The notes: generated by a model from the letters alone, not told the origin. 64,000 nucleotides of DNA from Atopobium massiliense (GCA_900343135.1 OPYK01000005.1:62001-126000), one strand, 5' to 3'; shown: positions 54,051-63,554, counted from the stretch's first letter. Numbers and translations: made by a program.

Positions 54051-55139
54051 ATGGCTGACGTAAAAAGTGCCGGCGAAAACGACGCTCGTAAGAACAACGC
54101 CGGGCAGTTTGTTCTTAATATCCTCAACGGTACAACTATTGCTATCGTTGTCGCCCTTATCCCGAACGCAATCTTGGCAACGTTCCTAAAACCGTTCCCC
54201 GATTGCGCTCCATTGATGGAGTTCCTCCACGTAATTGTTGCGTTTCAGTTCCTAACACCGGCTATGGCTGGTTTTCTTATTGCGCATCAGTTTAAGTTTA
54301 ACCCCATCCAAATGGCAACAGTTTCTGGTGCCGTGTTTATTGGTTCGGGTGCGTGGCGTTTTGTTCCTGCAGCTACTGTGGGCGAAAAAACAGCTCCGCT
54401 CTTCCAAATTTTTGGTATTGGCGACATCATCAATGTTATGATTTGTGCCGCACTTACCGTGTTGGTTGTTCAAGCAATTGGTAATAAGCTTGGCTCACTT
54501 ACCATTGTTTTGCTCCCAATTATTGCTGGTGCTGGTATGGGTTACGTTGGTTGGAAAATCCTTCCTTTTGTATCGCAAATCACCAACTTCATCGGCCAAA
54601 TTATTAACACCTTTACTACGTTGCAGCCGTGGCTGATGTGTATTCTTATTGCAGCGTCGTTTGCCATCATTATTATTAGCCCGCTTTCTACCGTTGCTAT
54701 TGGTATTGCTATTGGTCTTACTGGTATGGCTTCTGCAGCAGCTGGTATGGGTGTTGCGTCGTGTGCTGCTATGCTCGTATGGGCGTGTGCGCGTGTTAAC
54801 AAACCCGGTGTACCTATTGCCGTTGCACTTGGTGCTATGAAAATGATGATGCCAAACTTTATGACTAATCCTGTTATGGCTCTTCCTGCAGCCCTTACCG
54901 CTGCTATTTCTTCGCTCACCATTCCTCTGTGGGAAATGGGCGGAACTCCAGCTTCATCTGGTTTTGGTTTAGTTGGTTTTGTAAGCCCGCTTGCGGCGTT
55001 AAACGTTGGTAACGTAAACATTATCCAAATTATTATTGGTTGGGTTGTTGTTCCGTTTGCTGTTGGCTTTATTGTTAACAAAGTTTTGTGCGACGTACTG
55101 CACGTTTACAAAAAAGACCTCTTTACATTTAAGGGTTAA
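54051..55139 (+). CDS. PTS EIIC_2/PfoR-type membrane protein
   Basis: 362-residue polytopic protein (eight to ten helices). It matches in style the PTS_EIIC_2 family that contains PfoR: VLNGTTIAIVVALIPNAIL near the start and Gly/Ala-rich paired helices such as AIGLTGMASAAAGMG. Family members are usually annotated as sugar permeases or toxin regulators, with little evidence for either. No EIIA or EIIB is adjacent. AGAAAGGA precedes the ATG. A strong terminator separates it from the PanE-like gene, with which it may form a partially coupled pair. Confidence 0.8.
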   Translation: MADVKSAGENDARKNNAGQFVLNILNGTTIAIVVALIPNAILATFLKPFPDCAPLMEFLHVIVAFQFLTPAMAGFLIAHQFKFNPIQMATVSGAVFIGSGAWRFVPAATVGEKTAPLFQIFGIGDIINVMICAALTVLVVQAIGNKLGSLTIVLLPIIAGAGMGYVGWKILPFVSQITNFIGQIINTFTTLQPWLMCILIAASFAIIIISPLSTVAIGIAIGLTGMASAAAGMGVASCAAMLVWACARVNKPGVPIAVALGAMKMMMPNFMTNPVMALPAALTAAISSLTIPLWEMGGTPASSGFGLVGFVSPLAALNVGNVNIIQIIIGWVVVPFAVGFIVNKVLCDVLHVYKKDLFTFKG

Positions 55140-55151
55140 TGCACACACGAT

Positions 55152-55198
55152 AAGCTTGCAAGTTGTATAACCACAATTTGCAAGCTTTGTTTTGTTGT
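55152..55198 (+). terminator. Intrinsic terminator after PfoR-type gene
   Basis: A 15-bp stem (55152-55166 with 55173-55187, one G-U pair), a six-base loop, and then TGTTTTGTTG. Confidence 0.85.
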
Positions 55199-55274
55199 GC
55201 AGTTTTACTTGACGTGCGGTTTGAGGCGAGCGTGCCTCATTCACTAGGGTATAAGCTTTATGAAAGGTGTTGCT

Positions 55275-56201
55275 ATGCGTATTTATATTGCTGGCTCAGG
55301 TGCTATGGGTTGCCGTTTTGGTTACCAACTTCAAAAGAGTGGCGAAGATGTTGTGTTGCTCGATAACTGGGAAGACCACATTGCTGCCATTCAAAAGAAT
55401 GGTCTTACCATTGTTGGTGATGAGCCCGACAACGTACCTATGACTATCATGAAGCCAACGCAAGCAAAAGACGTTGCCGACTTTATTATTTTGTTCACCA
55501 AAGCTATGCAGCTGCCCAGCATGCTTGAGGACATCAAGCAAATTATTGGTGCACACACTAAGGTGTTGTGCCTGCTTAACGGCTTGGGTCACGAAGACAC
55601 CATTCGCAAATACATCAAAGAAGAAAACATTCTTATGGGTGTTACCGTTTGGACTGCAGGCTTGAAGGGTCCTGGCGTTGCTATTTTGCAAGGTAAAGGC
55701 ACCATTAACATGCAGAGCTTTGACAAAAACGGCGCAGAGTCGTCGCGCGAGATTGTCGACGTTATGAACAAAGCCGGCCTTAACGTTATTTACGACGAGG
55801 ACGTTCTGCCTTCAATTTGGCGTAAAGCATGTGTTAACGGTACTATGAACTCTACCTGCGCATTGTGCGATTGCACCATTGGCGAGTTCTTTGCTACCGA
55901 AGACGCGCTGCACACGGTACGCTGCATTATTCACGAGTTCTGCGAAGTTGGTATTGCGTCGGGCATTAAGCTTAACGAAAAAGAAATTGTCGATTATGTT
56001 ATGCATGTGTCTGAGATTGCGGCTCCTCACTATCCATCAATGCATCAGGACCTTGTACAAAATCACCGCTTAACTGAGATTGACTTTATTAACGGTGCTG
56101 TTGCACGCAGGGGCAAGAAGCTCGGTATTGATACTCCGTACTGCCAGATGATTACCGACCTCATTCACGCAAAAGAGCACATTCTTAAGATTACCAAGTA
56201 G
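55275..56201 (+). CDS. Ketopantoate reductase (PanE/ApbA) family protein
   Basis: 308 residues. N-terminal Rossmann motif IAGSGAMGCRFGYQL binds NADP. The C-terminal helical domain has WRKACVNGTMNSTCAL, containing the Lys and Asn of the family. It reduces 2-dehydropantoate in pantothenate synthesis, or a related 2-keto acid. With no pantothenate genes nearby, and an EIIC-like gene before it, the true substrate may differ. The start ATG at 55275 has GAAAGG six bases upstream. Confidence 0.87.
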   Translation: MRIYIAGSGAMGCRFGYQLQKSGEDVVLLDNWEDHIAAIQKNGLTIVGDEPDNVPMTIMKPTQAKDVADFIILFTKAMQLPSMLEDIKQIIGAHTKVLCLLNGLGHEDTIRKYIKEENILMGVTVWTAGLKGPGVAILQGKGTINMQSFDKNGAESSREIVDVMNKAGLNVIYDEDVLPSIWRKACVNGTMNSTCALCDCTIGEFFATEDALHTVRCIIHEFCEVGIASGIKLNEKEIVDYVMHVSEIAAPHYPSMHQDLVQNHRLTEIDFINGAVARRGKKLGIDTPYCQMITDLIHAKEHILKITK

Positions 56202-56242
56202 TGTGTTTTTGTCTGAAAGCTGGTAGTTGGTTATATCCGAAA

Positions 56243-56275
56243 GCTGGTAGCGATACGTTCGCTACCGGCTTTTTT
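56243..56275 (+). terminator. Intrinsic terminator after panE-like gene
   Basis: GCTGGTAGCG (56243-56252) pairs with CGCTACCGGC (56260-56269) with one wobble, loop of seven bases, then six T. Confidence 0.9.
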
Positions 56276-56358
56276 GTTGCGTGCTTTTGTTGCATGCTCG
56301 CGGTGTGGGCGTGCTGCGCCGTCTTGTCCCTTGCGGGCGTTACAAAACTTTTTCACTC

Positions 56359-56550
56359 ATATTAGAAAAATACCCCACTTTGACACGCGTTTTGGTGTCG
56401 CTCAGGCGCGCTGCAGTACGCCGCGAAAAGTTGCGTTTTCTGTTTGCACAGGTAGGAGGGTTGCGGCTTTTTTGCTCAGCCGGCATATGTGCCTTGAAGG
56501 GCAATTTTTGGGTTCAAAACGCGTGTCAAAGTGGGGTATTTTTCTAATAT
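56359..56550. mobile_element. 192-bp element with 36-bp perfect terminal inverted repeats (MITE-like)
   Basis: Positions 56359-56394 are the exact reverse complement of 56515-56550. The arms contain TACCCCACTTTGACACGCG. The 120-bp interior is GC-richer and shows no coding gene. No target-site duplication is evident at the ends. A non-autonomous transposon or a palindromic intergenic repeat are the two readings. No transposase is present in the window. Confidence 0.6.
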
Positions 56551-56665
56551 CGTTCAACTTTTTTTGTGAGCAGCGATTCGGCTTTAAATATCTACTAAAA
56601 CGAACTGTCTTGCGGGTTTTGTAAGGCAGAAACCGCTCTGCCATTACCATACCTTTTATCTGATG

Positions 56666-57448
56666 TTATTGATTTGGTGGCGTCGCATTGTTCCCGTGAT
56701 AATAATTATCTAAATAAAAACGAAAGATAGCATCGAGAACAATATAAAGTGTAGTAAACATATTGTAATCGTCATTGTTTTTACTTGTTATTACTTTAAG
56801 ATCGGAATAACTGTAGTACACGTTATGTGGCGTAACTGCGGCTAGTTGATTTTGCGATAGTGGTGTAATGGTAATTAGATTGTTCGTTTTAAGCTGAATT
56901 GTTTTAGCCAATGGTACAATTTCTAAATCTTCTCCGCTAAACGAAACAATAATAACGCAGTCGTCTTGCGTAAGCGTTTTTTCCACCCATTTCAATTCGG
57001 TGATGGATGGAATAAAAATTATGTAAATGCCAATACACATGAAGTTACGCACAAACAATGTACACGCATTACGTTCCCCCCAATCACTACCAAAGATAAA
57101 AACACGCTTGCAGGTTTGGATGACTCTACATACTGATGCAATGTTAGTATTTTTTACCAACTCGATTGTTTTGGTAATATCCTGATGAAGCTTATCTAAG
57201 CTTTGATTTGAGCAATTATCAGTAGATTTTAGCTCTTCTTTGAGTGCAAAACGCAACTCGTTAAAGCCTGTAAATTTTAACTTTTTTGATAGGCGTGTGA
57301 TACTTGCAGCCGAGGAAAAGGTGTGCTGTGCAAGTTGTGTACATGACATCTGCGCGACGGCTTGTTTATTAAGAACAATATATTGAGTAATATTGTATTC
57401 AGTTTGAGAAAGCGCTCGTAACTGGTTTATTTTCTCTTCAATACTCAT
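56666..57448 (-). CDS. RpiR/MurR family transcriptional regulator (GlvR-like)
   Basis: 260 residues. N-terminal HTH_6 (AQHTFSSAASITRLSKKLKFTGFNELRFAL) and a C-terminal SIS sugar-phosphate-sensing domain (VFIFGSDWGERNA and CVIIVSFSGED). It is divergent from the GH4 gene, the arrangement expected for its regulator; GlvR of the B. subtilis maltose-6-phosphate operon belongs to the same family. AAGGATT precedes ATG. A candidate operator is the imperfect palindrome GTGAAAACTATTTTAC at 57621-57636. Effector is inferred to be the phosphorylated glucoside. Confidence 0.88.
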   Translation of the reverse strand: MSIEEKINQLRALSQTEYNITQYIVLNKQAVAQMSCTQLAQHTFSSAASITRLSKKLKFTGFNELRFALKEELKSTDNCSNQSLDKLHQDITKTIELVKNTNIASVCRVIQTCKRVFIFGSDWGERNACTLFVRNFMCIGIYIIFIPSITELKWVEKTLTQDDCVIIVSFSGEDLEIVPLAKTIQLKTNNLITITPLSQNQLAAVTPHNVYYSYSDLKVITSKNNDDYNMFTTLYIVLDAIFRFYLDNYYHGNNATPPNQ

Positions 57449-57676
57449 AGATAATCCTTAAGAAGTAGGCGTGCAGATAGTGTCATGTAATAATTGGCAT
57501 ACGTACTGGAATTGTGCGGTTTGAATTGTGCGATGAACTGCAAACATTTCCCTTCTTTGCATTGTCCTGTGCTAAGCTACGTAGAAAGTGGTTTTAGCAT
57601 TATCTAAGTACAGCTGCATCGTGAAAACTATTTTACATCATGAAAAAGCAATCAGAGCGATAAAGCGTAACCTTAC

Positions 57677-57705
57677 TTGCCGATTACAATAGCAATTTTT
57701 ATACA
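57677..57705 (+). promoter_or_regulatory. Promoter of the alpha-glucoside operon
   Basis: TTGCCG (57677-57682), 17-bp spacer, TATACA (57700-57705). It lies in the 315-base divergent spacer 57449-57763, about 50 bases downstream of the GTGAAAACTATTTTAC candidate operator. Confidence 0.5.
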
Positions 57706-57763
57706 AAAGTCATACTGTGAGAATAGGCGCTGTTAATCATGCAAGTTTGAAGGAGTGTGGCAT

Positions 57764-59092
57764 ATGAAAGACAGTCTTAAAGTAACTATCGCTGGTGGCG
57801 GTAGCACGTATACCCCCGGTATTGTAAAGTCGATGCTTGCGCAACAAAAACTTTTCCCCTTAGCAGAACTTGTTTTATATGATATTGATCAACAAAAAAA
57901 CGACGACATGTACGTTATTATCAATTACATGCTTGAGCAGGAGGGGCGTAGTGAAATTAAGTTAACGCAAACCCTCGATCCTAAAGAAGCCTTTACTAAT
58001 TGCGACTTTGTTTTTTCACAAATTCGCGTTGGCAGCTTTGCAATGCGCGAAAAAGACGAAAAAATTCCGTTAAAACATGGTTGTGTTGGACAAGAAACCT
58101 GCGGTATGGGTGGATTTGCATATGGTTTGCGCACTATTGGTCCTATGCTTGAGCTTATTGGTTTTATTCAAAAATACGCACCTTCGGCATGGATCCTGAA
58201 TTACACTAATCCGGAGTCTATCGTTTCGGAGTGTGTCAGGCGCGTTTACCCTCATATCCGTATGATTTGTGCATGCGATATGACTATTTCTATTGAGGAA
58301 ACCATTTGTGACAACTTTGGTTACGATCGTTCGAACTGGACTCCAACATATTACGGGCTCAATCATTTTGGTTGGTATCGCTCAATCTATGATAATGCTC
58401 GTGGTTGCGACGTTATGCCAGAAATTATCCAAAAGATAAAAGAAAAAGGTATGCAGGTAGCCGACTTTAATGCAGGTGATACTACCTGGCAAGAAGCGTG
58501 GGATAACCTTAGAAAGCAACTTGAGTTTTTCCCTGATGCTCTACCAAACAATTACCTTGAGTATTATTTATTCCCTGATGATAAGGTGAGTCATGCCGAT
58601 CCAAATTATACGCGTGCAAATATGATCATGGATGGTCGGCTTAAGCACACGCAGGAAATGGCATACAAGATTCGCCATCACGACAAAGGTGAAATTCTTA
58701 CCTTTAACTTTGGCGAGCACGGTAACTACATTGTTGATATGGCTGTTTCAATCTTGCACAATTTACGCAAGCGATTCATAGTTCTTGTTGCTAATAATGG
58801 AGCTATTCCTAACTTTAGACCAGATGCTGTTGTTGAAGTGTCTGCGTATATTAGCGCTGTTGGCGTAGAACCAGTTGCCCTACGTGAGCCTATTCCTAAT
58901 TTCCATAAAGGTATGATGGAAGGCCAAAATGCAGCTGAACAGTTACTTGTAGATGGTTATTTCGAGAAGTCATATATGAAAGTGTTACAAGCATTTACCA
59001 TGAATTTGACAACTCCATCGGCAAATCGTGCAAAAGCAGTGCTTGACGATATGATTGTCGCTAATAAAGAGTATTGGCCGCAACTCTCATAG
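57764..59092 (+). CDS. GH4 6-phospho-glucosidase, GlvA/MalH-like
   Basis: 442 residues of glycoside hydrolase family 4, which uses NAD+ and a divalent metal. Seen: the Rossmann start TIAGGGSTYTPG, VGQETCGMGGFAYGLR, NYTNPES, Cys171 (in CACDM) and His201 (GLNHFGW). These correspond by position to the metal ligands Cys172 and His202 of B. subtilis GlvA. The GLNHFGW form points to 6-phospho-alpha-glucosidase; beta specificity is not excluded. AAGGAG precedes ATG 57764. It is the first gene of the uptake locus. Confidence 0.9.
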   Translation: MKDSLKVTIAGGGSTYTPGIVKSMLAQQKLFPLAELVLYDIDQQKNDDMYVIINYMLEQEGRSEIKLTQTLDPKEAFTNCDFVFSQIRVGSFAMREKDEKIPLKHGCVGQETCGMGGFAYGLRTIGPMLELIGFIQKYAPSAWILNYTNPESIVSECVRRVYPHIRMICACDMTISIEETICDNFGYDRSNWTPTYYGLNHFGWYRSIYDNARGCDVMPEIIQKIKEKGMQVADFNAGDTTWQEAWDNLRKQLEFFPDALPNNYLEYYLFPDDKVSHADPNYTRANMIMDGRLKHTQEMAYKIRHHDKGEILTFNFGEHGNYIVDMAVSILHNLRKRFIVLVANNGAIPNFRPDAVVEVSAYISAVGVEPVALREPIPNFHKGMMEGQNAAEQLLVDGYFEKSYMKVLQAFTMNLTTPSANRAKAVLDDMIVANKEYWPQLS

Positions 59093-59159
59093 TGGACGTG
59101 CATTTCCTGCATTCTTCAAGCATTATGCATTGATACAACTAGTAGAAAGTGAGGCGAGT

Positions 59160-60368
59160 ATGGTATTTACTGATGTAGACTACCTGATACATGTGGTAAC
59201 ACGGGAAGATCGCGTTGTTTTTGTAGACTGTATTCCACGTTGCGTTTACACAGGTAAAGAGGCATACTCGCCATCTTCTGCTGAAAATCAAACGTTAATT
59301 GATAAATCGGCTACAAATGAAGAAACAGAAGATGCACCTATATGGAACGCACTGCATCCTTATTTTCTAGTACTTAAGGACACACAGCTACAAAAGAATC
59401 ATGTATATCGCATTCGTTTACAGGCACAACATAGTGAAGTGTTTAATCCAGAGCGCTTGGAGGTGCTGTTACAAACAGATTGGTTTGCCTATGCACTTAT
59501 TGGCGACAATCTCGAAGTATATTCGTATTCGCTTGTTTCAGAAGAAGATAATGAGTATCTGTATACATTAGCACGCTCGCCGCTTTGCGCGCCATCAGTA
59601 AAAGATGAATTTATGGCTGCAGACATCGCACAGCAAGTAAACACGTTTTCGGTTTTTTCATCCGGTGAGGGGCTTGCATCGGGCTTTCTAAACGCACAAC
59701 AAAAGCCTGTACTTATGTATGATATGGGATACACACCTTCATTTTTAAAAGGGAATGCTGGTAAACGTTTTAGGCTTGATACGTCCTGTTTACAGTGGCT
59801 TGTAATTTCTCACCGACATATGGATCACTACAATTACTTTTTACGGTATATAGAGCAGTTGCGCGCAACAAAACTTATCATTAATAGCAATGTATTGAGC
59901 TTGGCATCGCTTACTCTGCGAAAAATATATCGCACGTTTGCAAAGAACAACCAACTGTATATGCTTACGCAGCCAGTTGTGCAGCATATAGCAACTGGGT
60001 TTATTACGCTATTTCTTGCAGATAATCCAACGTATAACGAAACGGGTGTTCAAGCAGCTCATGAAGGTAGTAGTTGTATGCTGTATACGGGTAAACCGTC
60101 TATTTTTATGATGGGTGACAACTATTTGGACGATATTCGTTTTAATGAGTTGGGAGTAATTGATTATCTGCAGGCAACACATCACGGCAGTACATTTACA
60201 CGAAGTACGTATCAGACAATTCCTATGAGCACGGGGAAAGGCGTACTTATGATACCGAGTTCTTGTGAGCACTATAACCATCCCGACCACGTTGAGGAAT
60301 ATAGTATGCGCGGCTGGAAAACGCAATTGTACACTCAAGTCAAAACTATTACCATTCACCTAAAATAA
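59160..60368 (+). CDS. MBL-fold metallohydrolase of unknown function
   Basis: 402 residues. The zinc motif HxHxDH is intact (H218, H220, D222, H223 in ISHRHMDHYN), and a C-terminal THHGS (H341, H342) and MGDN are placed as in ComEC-type or lipid/nucleotide metallo-beta-lactamase-fold enzymes. The N-terminal 190 residues are an extra domain without recognisable motifs. No signal peptide. Only 67 bases follow the GH4 gene, and GAGG precedes the ATG, so it is likely in the same operon. A role in sugar metabolism is inference from location only. Confidence 0.8.
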   Translation: MVFTDVDYLIHVVTREDRVVFVDCIPRCVYTGKEAYSPSSAENQTLIDKSATNEETEDAPIWNALHPYFLVLKDTQLQKNHVYRIRLQAQHSEVFNPERLEVLLQTDWFAYALIGDNLEVYSYSLVSEEDNEYLYTLARSPLCAPSVKDEFMAADIAQQVNTFSVFSSGEGLASGFLNAQQKPVLMYDMGYTPSFLKGNAGKRFRLDTSCLQWLVISHRHMDHYNYFLRYIEQLRATKLIINSNVLSLASLTLRKIYRTFAKNNQLYMLTQPVVQHIATGFITLFLADNPTYNETGVQAAHEGSSCMLYTGKPSIFMMGDNYLDDIRFNELGVIDYLQATHHGSTFTRSTYQTIPMSTGKGVLMIPSSCEHYNHPDHVEEYSMRGWKTQLYTQVKTITIHLK

Positions 60369-60424
60369 TTTGCCACTGATATTGTGTTTGGTTAGTATCA
60401 GTTTTGAACAGGTGACTATAATTA

Positions 60425-60455
60425 GGCCTTAGCTCAAGCATGCTAGGGCTTTTTT
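60425..60455 (+). terminator. Terminator upstream of EIICB gene, possible antitermination target
   Basis: GCCTTAGC (60426-60433) pairs with GCTAGGGC (60442-60449), with one wobble and an 8-base loop, then six T. It lies between the MBL gene and EIICB. Since a BglG-type antiterminator is encoded downstream, it may be regulated by antitermination; a ribonucleic-antiterminator sequence just upstream is not clear by eye. Confidence 0.75.
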
Positions 60456-60511
60456 GTGCCCATTTTGCATGACTTTAGTTCTATAAACTGTCCTTTAGTG
60501 AGGAGGATACG

Positions 60512-62140
60512 ATGAAACAAAAGTTTCAGCAATTTGGTAAGGCTATGCTTGTTCCCATTAGTCTTATAGCATTATCAGGCCTTTGTTTAGGTTTAGGCGG
60601 CGCTCTTACCTCTAAACTTACTATGACCTCGCTTGGCGTCGATTGGTCATGGTATTCTACATCGATTATATTTGCGTTTTTCTCGGTATTTAAGGGTTTG
60701 GGTAGTGTAGTTATTGGTAATCTTGGCATTTTATATGCTATTGGCTGCGCGTTTTCACTGGCAAAGAAAGAGAAAGGGTGGGCGGCTTTTTCTGCAGCTG
60801 TTGGTTATTTTGCAATGATGAATACGCAGGAAGTGCTGTTAGGTATTGCTGGTTTTAATGCTGATAATACAACAGTACAAGCGCTCGTTTCTGCTGGACT
60901 TACAACACTTGAAGCAAGTAAACAGGCGGGCTTGTACACCACTTCACTTGGTTTCTTTACGTATGGTACAGGTGTTTTTGGTGGTATTGCTATCGGCTGC
61001 ATAGTTGCTTGGATAACGTCGAAATTCTACAACCAAAAGCTTCCTGTTGCGCTTTCATTTTTTGCGGGCTCACGTACTGTTCCAATTATCTCTCTTGTAG
61101 CAGGCGGTTTGCTGGGCATTATATTCTATTATGTGTGGCCAACTATTGGTGGTCTGTTTGTTAACATTGCAGCATTTGTATATCAATCGGGTTACGTTGG
61201 AACGTTCGTTTACCGTTTTTCTGAGGAATGTCTTGTCCCATTTGGTATGCATCCACTTATTTCTACGCCAATGCGTTGGACTGAACTTGGTGGCTCAGCA
61301 ATAATTGATGGAACGCGTGTTGTTGGCAACAGTGCAATTCAGCTTGCACAACTTGCTTCTAACCAGAGCGATAAACTTTTGGTTCGTGCTTTTATGGCTG
61401 GTATGGGTGTTATTGACTATGCTATATTCCCAGCTGTTGCGTGTGCAATGTATGTGTGCGCAAAAAAAGAGAACAAAAAGAAGGTTGCCGGTCTGCTTAT
61501 CCCAACAATCATTTCAACAGTGTTCTTTGGTGTTACCGAACCAATTTTGTTTACGTTCCTTTTTATTGCTCCGTGGCTGTACTTCTTGGTTTATGCACCT
61601 TTGGCAGGCTTGGCAGAAGTTTTGTGCGAATGGATGGGCGTCTCGGTTTTTCAGGGTAATATTAAGGATCTTATACCATTCTTACTGCGTCCTGAAAAAC
61701 TGAACCTGTGGCCCTACCTCATTATTCTGCCGGTATTCTTTGTCATTACATTTTTCCTCTTTACGTTCCTTATCAAGAAGTTCAATATTATGACTCCGGG
61801 TCGAGAAGAAGAAGCTAATTCAGATGACATCCACCTCCTCTCTAAAGCAGAATATAATGCTAAGATGGCTATGAAAGCTTCTGATTCTGATGACATTAAG
61901 CTTGCTAAGGGCATCATCGCTGCTCTTGGTGGGGCTGAAAACATTGAGGATCTGGATAACTGCATTTCGAGACTTCGCGTGGTTGTACGCGATAAGGGTA
62001 AGATGGCTCCAGACGATCTTTTCAAAAAGGAACTAAAGGCAATGGGTGTAATCCATATGGGTGATAAGGCAGTTCAGATTATTTATGGCCCTGCTGTCGG
62101 CGGAATTGCAGCAGATGTTCGAGAGTTGATTGGGGAGTAG
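60512..62140 (+). CDS. PTS alpha-glucoside EIICB permease, GlvC/MalX-like
   Basis: 542 residues. An EIIC domain of the glucose superfamily (residues 1-425, about ten helices; FGMHPLISTPMRW and GVTEPILFTFLF) is fused to an EIIB domain. The phosphorylated cysteine is C484 in DNCISRLRV. It transports and phosphorylates a sugar using a shared or distant EIIA, which is absent here. GlvC-type proteins take up maltose or glucose, fitting the GH4 enzyme. GAGGAGG precedes ATG; it ends one base before the next start. Confidence 0.92.
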   Translation: MKQKFQQFGKAMLVPISLIALSGLCLGLGGALTSKLTMTSLGVDWSWYSTSIIFAFFSVFKGLGSVVIGNLGILYAIGCAFSLAKKEKGWAAFSAAVGYFAMMNTQEVLLGIAGFNADNTTVQALVSAGLTTLEASKQAGLYTTSLGFFTYGTGVFGGIAIGCIVAWITSKFYNQKLPVALSFFAGSRTVPIISLVAGGLLGIIFYYVWPTIGGLFVNIAAFVYQSGYVGTFVYRFSEECLVPFGMHPLISTPMRWTELGGSAIIDGTRVVGNSAIQLAQLASNQSDKLLVRAFMAGMGVIDYAIFPAVACAMYVCAKKENKKKVAGLLIPTIISTVFFGVTEPILFTFLFIAPWLYFLVYAPLAGLAEVLCEWMGVSVFQGNIKDLIPFLLRPEKLNLWPYLIILPVFFVITFFLFTFLIKKFNIMTPGREEEANSDDIHLLSKAEYNAKMAMKASDSDDIKLAKGIIAALGGAENIEDLDNCISRLRVVVRDKGKMAPDDLFKKELKAMGVIHMGDKAVQIIYGPAVGGIAADVRELIGE

Positions 62141-62141
62141 C

Positions 62142-63554
62142 ATGATCTTTTCGGGTACTTTTAATAATGAAAAAGAGCTCGAAATACATCAACATATGCT
62201 TGAAGTGAATGGGGCTTGCTCCATTCACTTCACCCTTCTTAAAGGAGCATTTGAACACTTCTTTATTGAGGTTTGGGACAGCAATGCTTGTTTGCGAGCA
62301 GTACTAACATATAAAACAAGACTCACACGGTTTATTATTACCCCAGATGCCCGCACAACTACCAATTACTGTAAGTGCGGCGTGCTGCCGTCGGGTGAAT
62401 GGTGTATTAAGGTTATAAAGCCACAGGTAGTTAATGGTGGTTACGAGTTTTCTGTTACATTTGATGAAGAGCTATGTAGTGAGGATGATAGCGTTTACAT
62501 CAACCCTATGAAACAAGATTTTGCTGCAGTACATCAAAGTGAATGCCGGTGGTATAAGGGTGATCTTCACCTTCATTCAAAACATAGTGATGGCCGCGTA
62601 ACTCAAGAAGAGCAAATCTTTGAAGCAAATAGGCAGGAAATGGACTATATTGCGCCAACGGAGCACTCGGCGCTTACAACCAAATATCCTCTTTGTCGGC
62701 AGCTGGTTTTACCTGCTACAGAAATGACGTGGGACAATCATGGTCATTATAATATTTGGGGCGTACGCGAATTTATTGACTATGCCTTATGTATTGATGG
62801 CGCGGCGAATAAAAACGACGCTCTTAACAGGTTGTTTTCCTATTGTCACGAGAGAGGGTATGTTGTTTCGTTAAACCATCCATTTCCCTATGGTTGGAAA
62901 CTTTTGCACAATTTCGACCTTGCGAATATTTCGTGTATTGAAGTAATTAACGCGCCGCATCAGCTGAATCGCGAAGTTGATAACGAAAAAGCTTTACGCT
63001 TTTGGGATTTTCTGTGGCAACACGGCATATGCCTTATGGCTGTGGGAGGTAGCGACTCACATAAAAAGGAATACTTTTTGCATTACTCGCTTGGGTTGCC
63101 CACAACGCAAGTTTATTGTGATGGTTTGTCTGTTAATAATGTGCTAAGCGCACTTAAGAGTGGGCATACGTTTATTCATGCATTTGATGAAGCAGAAATT
63201 TGTTTTCACCGCATTGGCAATGTAAAATCCCTCGTATTACCAGGCAGCTATTTTAAGGGCACGTTTGTAATGCAGGCGCGTTGTTTGCATCCAGTTGACT
63301 GGGAGCTTATACAGAATGGCAATGTTGTATATCGAACCCATAGCGCCACATTCTACTGTGAACCAACTGTTGCAGCTGGCGATTACGTACGTTTGCAGGC
63401 ACGTAAAGACAATGAAGTAATTGTCCTGGTAAATCCGGTGCACGCGATGGAAATACAACCAAAACACTGTTTTTTCCAGGATGTTCTTGCGGAGTTCAAA
63501 AAAGTTGACCACACTGTGTTTCAACCTTTGCAAAAAAATATTGCGATTAAATAA
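62142..63554 (+). CDS. PHP-domain metal-dependent phosphoesterase, CehA/McbA-like
   Basis: 470 residues. N-terminal 135 residues are a beta-rich domain of unknown type. The PHP domain then shows GDLHLHSKHSDG (H143, H145), APTEHSAL, LNHPFPYGW and GGSDSH, together a complete tri-metal ligand set as in CehA-like enzymes. It ends with a second beta-rich domain. No signal peptide is seen. The start ATG at 62142 uses a GGGGAG box inside the EIICB end, so it is translationally linked to the permease. It may dephosphorylate a sugar-phosphate product, which is inference. Confidence 0.83.
   Translation: MIFSGTFNNEKELEIHQHMLEVNGACSIHFTLLKGAFEHFFIEVWDSNACLRAVLTYKTRLTRFIITPDARTTTNYCKCGVLPSGEWCIKVIKPQVVNGGYEFSVTFDEELCSEDDSVYINPMKQDFAAVHQSECRWYKGDLHLHSKHSDGRVTQEEQIFEANRQEMDYIAPTEHSALTTKYPLCRQLVLPATEMTWDNHGHYNIWGVREFIDYALCIDGAANKNDALNRLFSYCHERGYVVSLNHPFPYGWKLLHNFDLANISCIEVINAPHQLNREVDNEKALRFWDFLWQHGICLMAVGGSDSHKKEYFLHYSLGLPTTQVYCDGLSVNNVLSALKSGHTFIHAFDEAEICFHRIGNVKSLVLPGSYFKGTFVMQARCLHPVDWELIQNGNVVYRTHSATFYCEPTVAAGDYVRLQARKDNEVIVLVNPVHAMEIQPKHCFFQDVLAEFKKVDHTVFQPLQKNIAIK

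Larger units (their letters stand above)
56202..56665. other. Intergenic region between panE-like and rpiR-like genes
   Basis: 464 bases between convergent genes. Contains the panE terminator (56243-56275), a GAAAGCTGGTAG direct repeat (about 56216 and 56239), and the 192-bp inverted-repeat element (56359-56550). No credible coding sequence: short frames across the element are by-products of the repeat. Confidence 0.6.

Noticed and set aside
56274-56624. 116-codon ORF across the inverted-repeat element
   Set aside because: Frame created by the repeat arms; no ribosome site and mixed low-complexity content.
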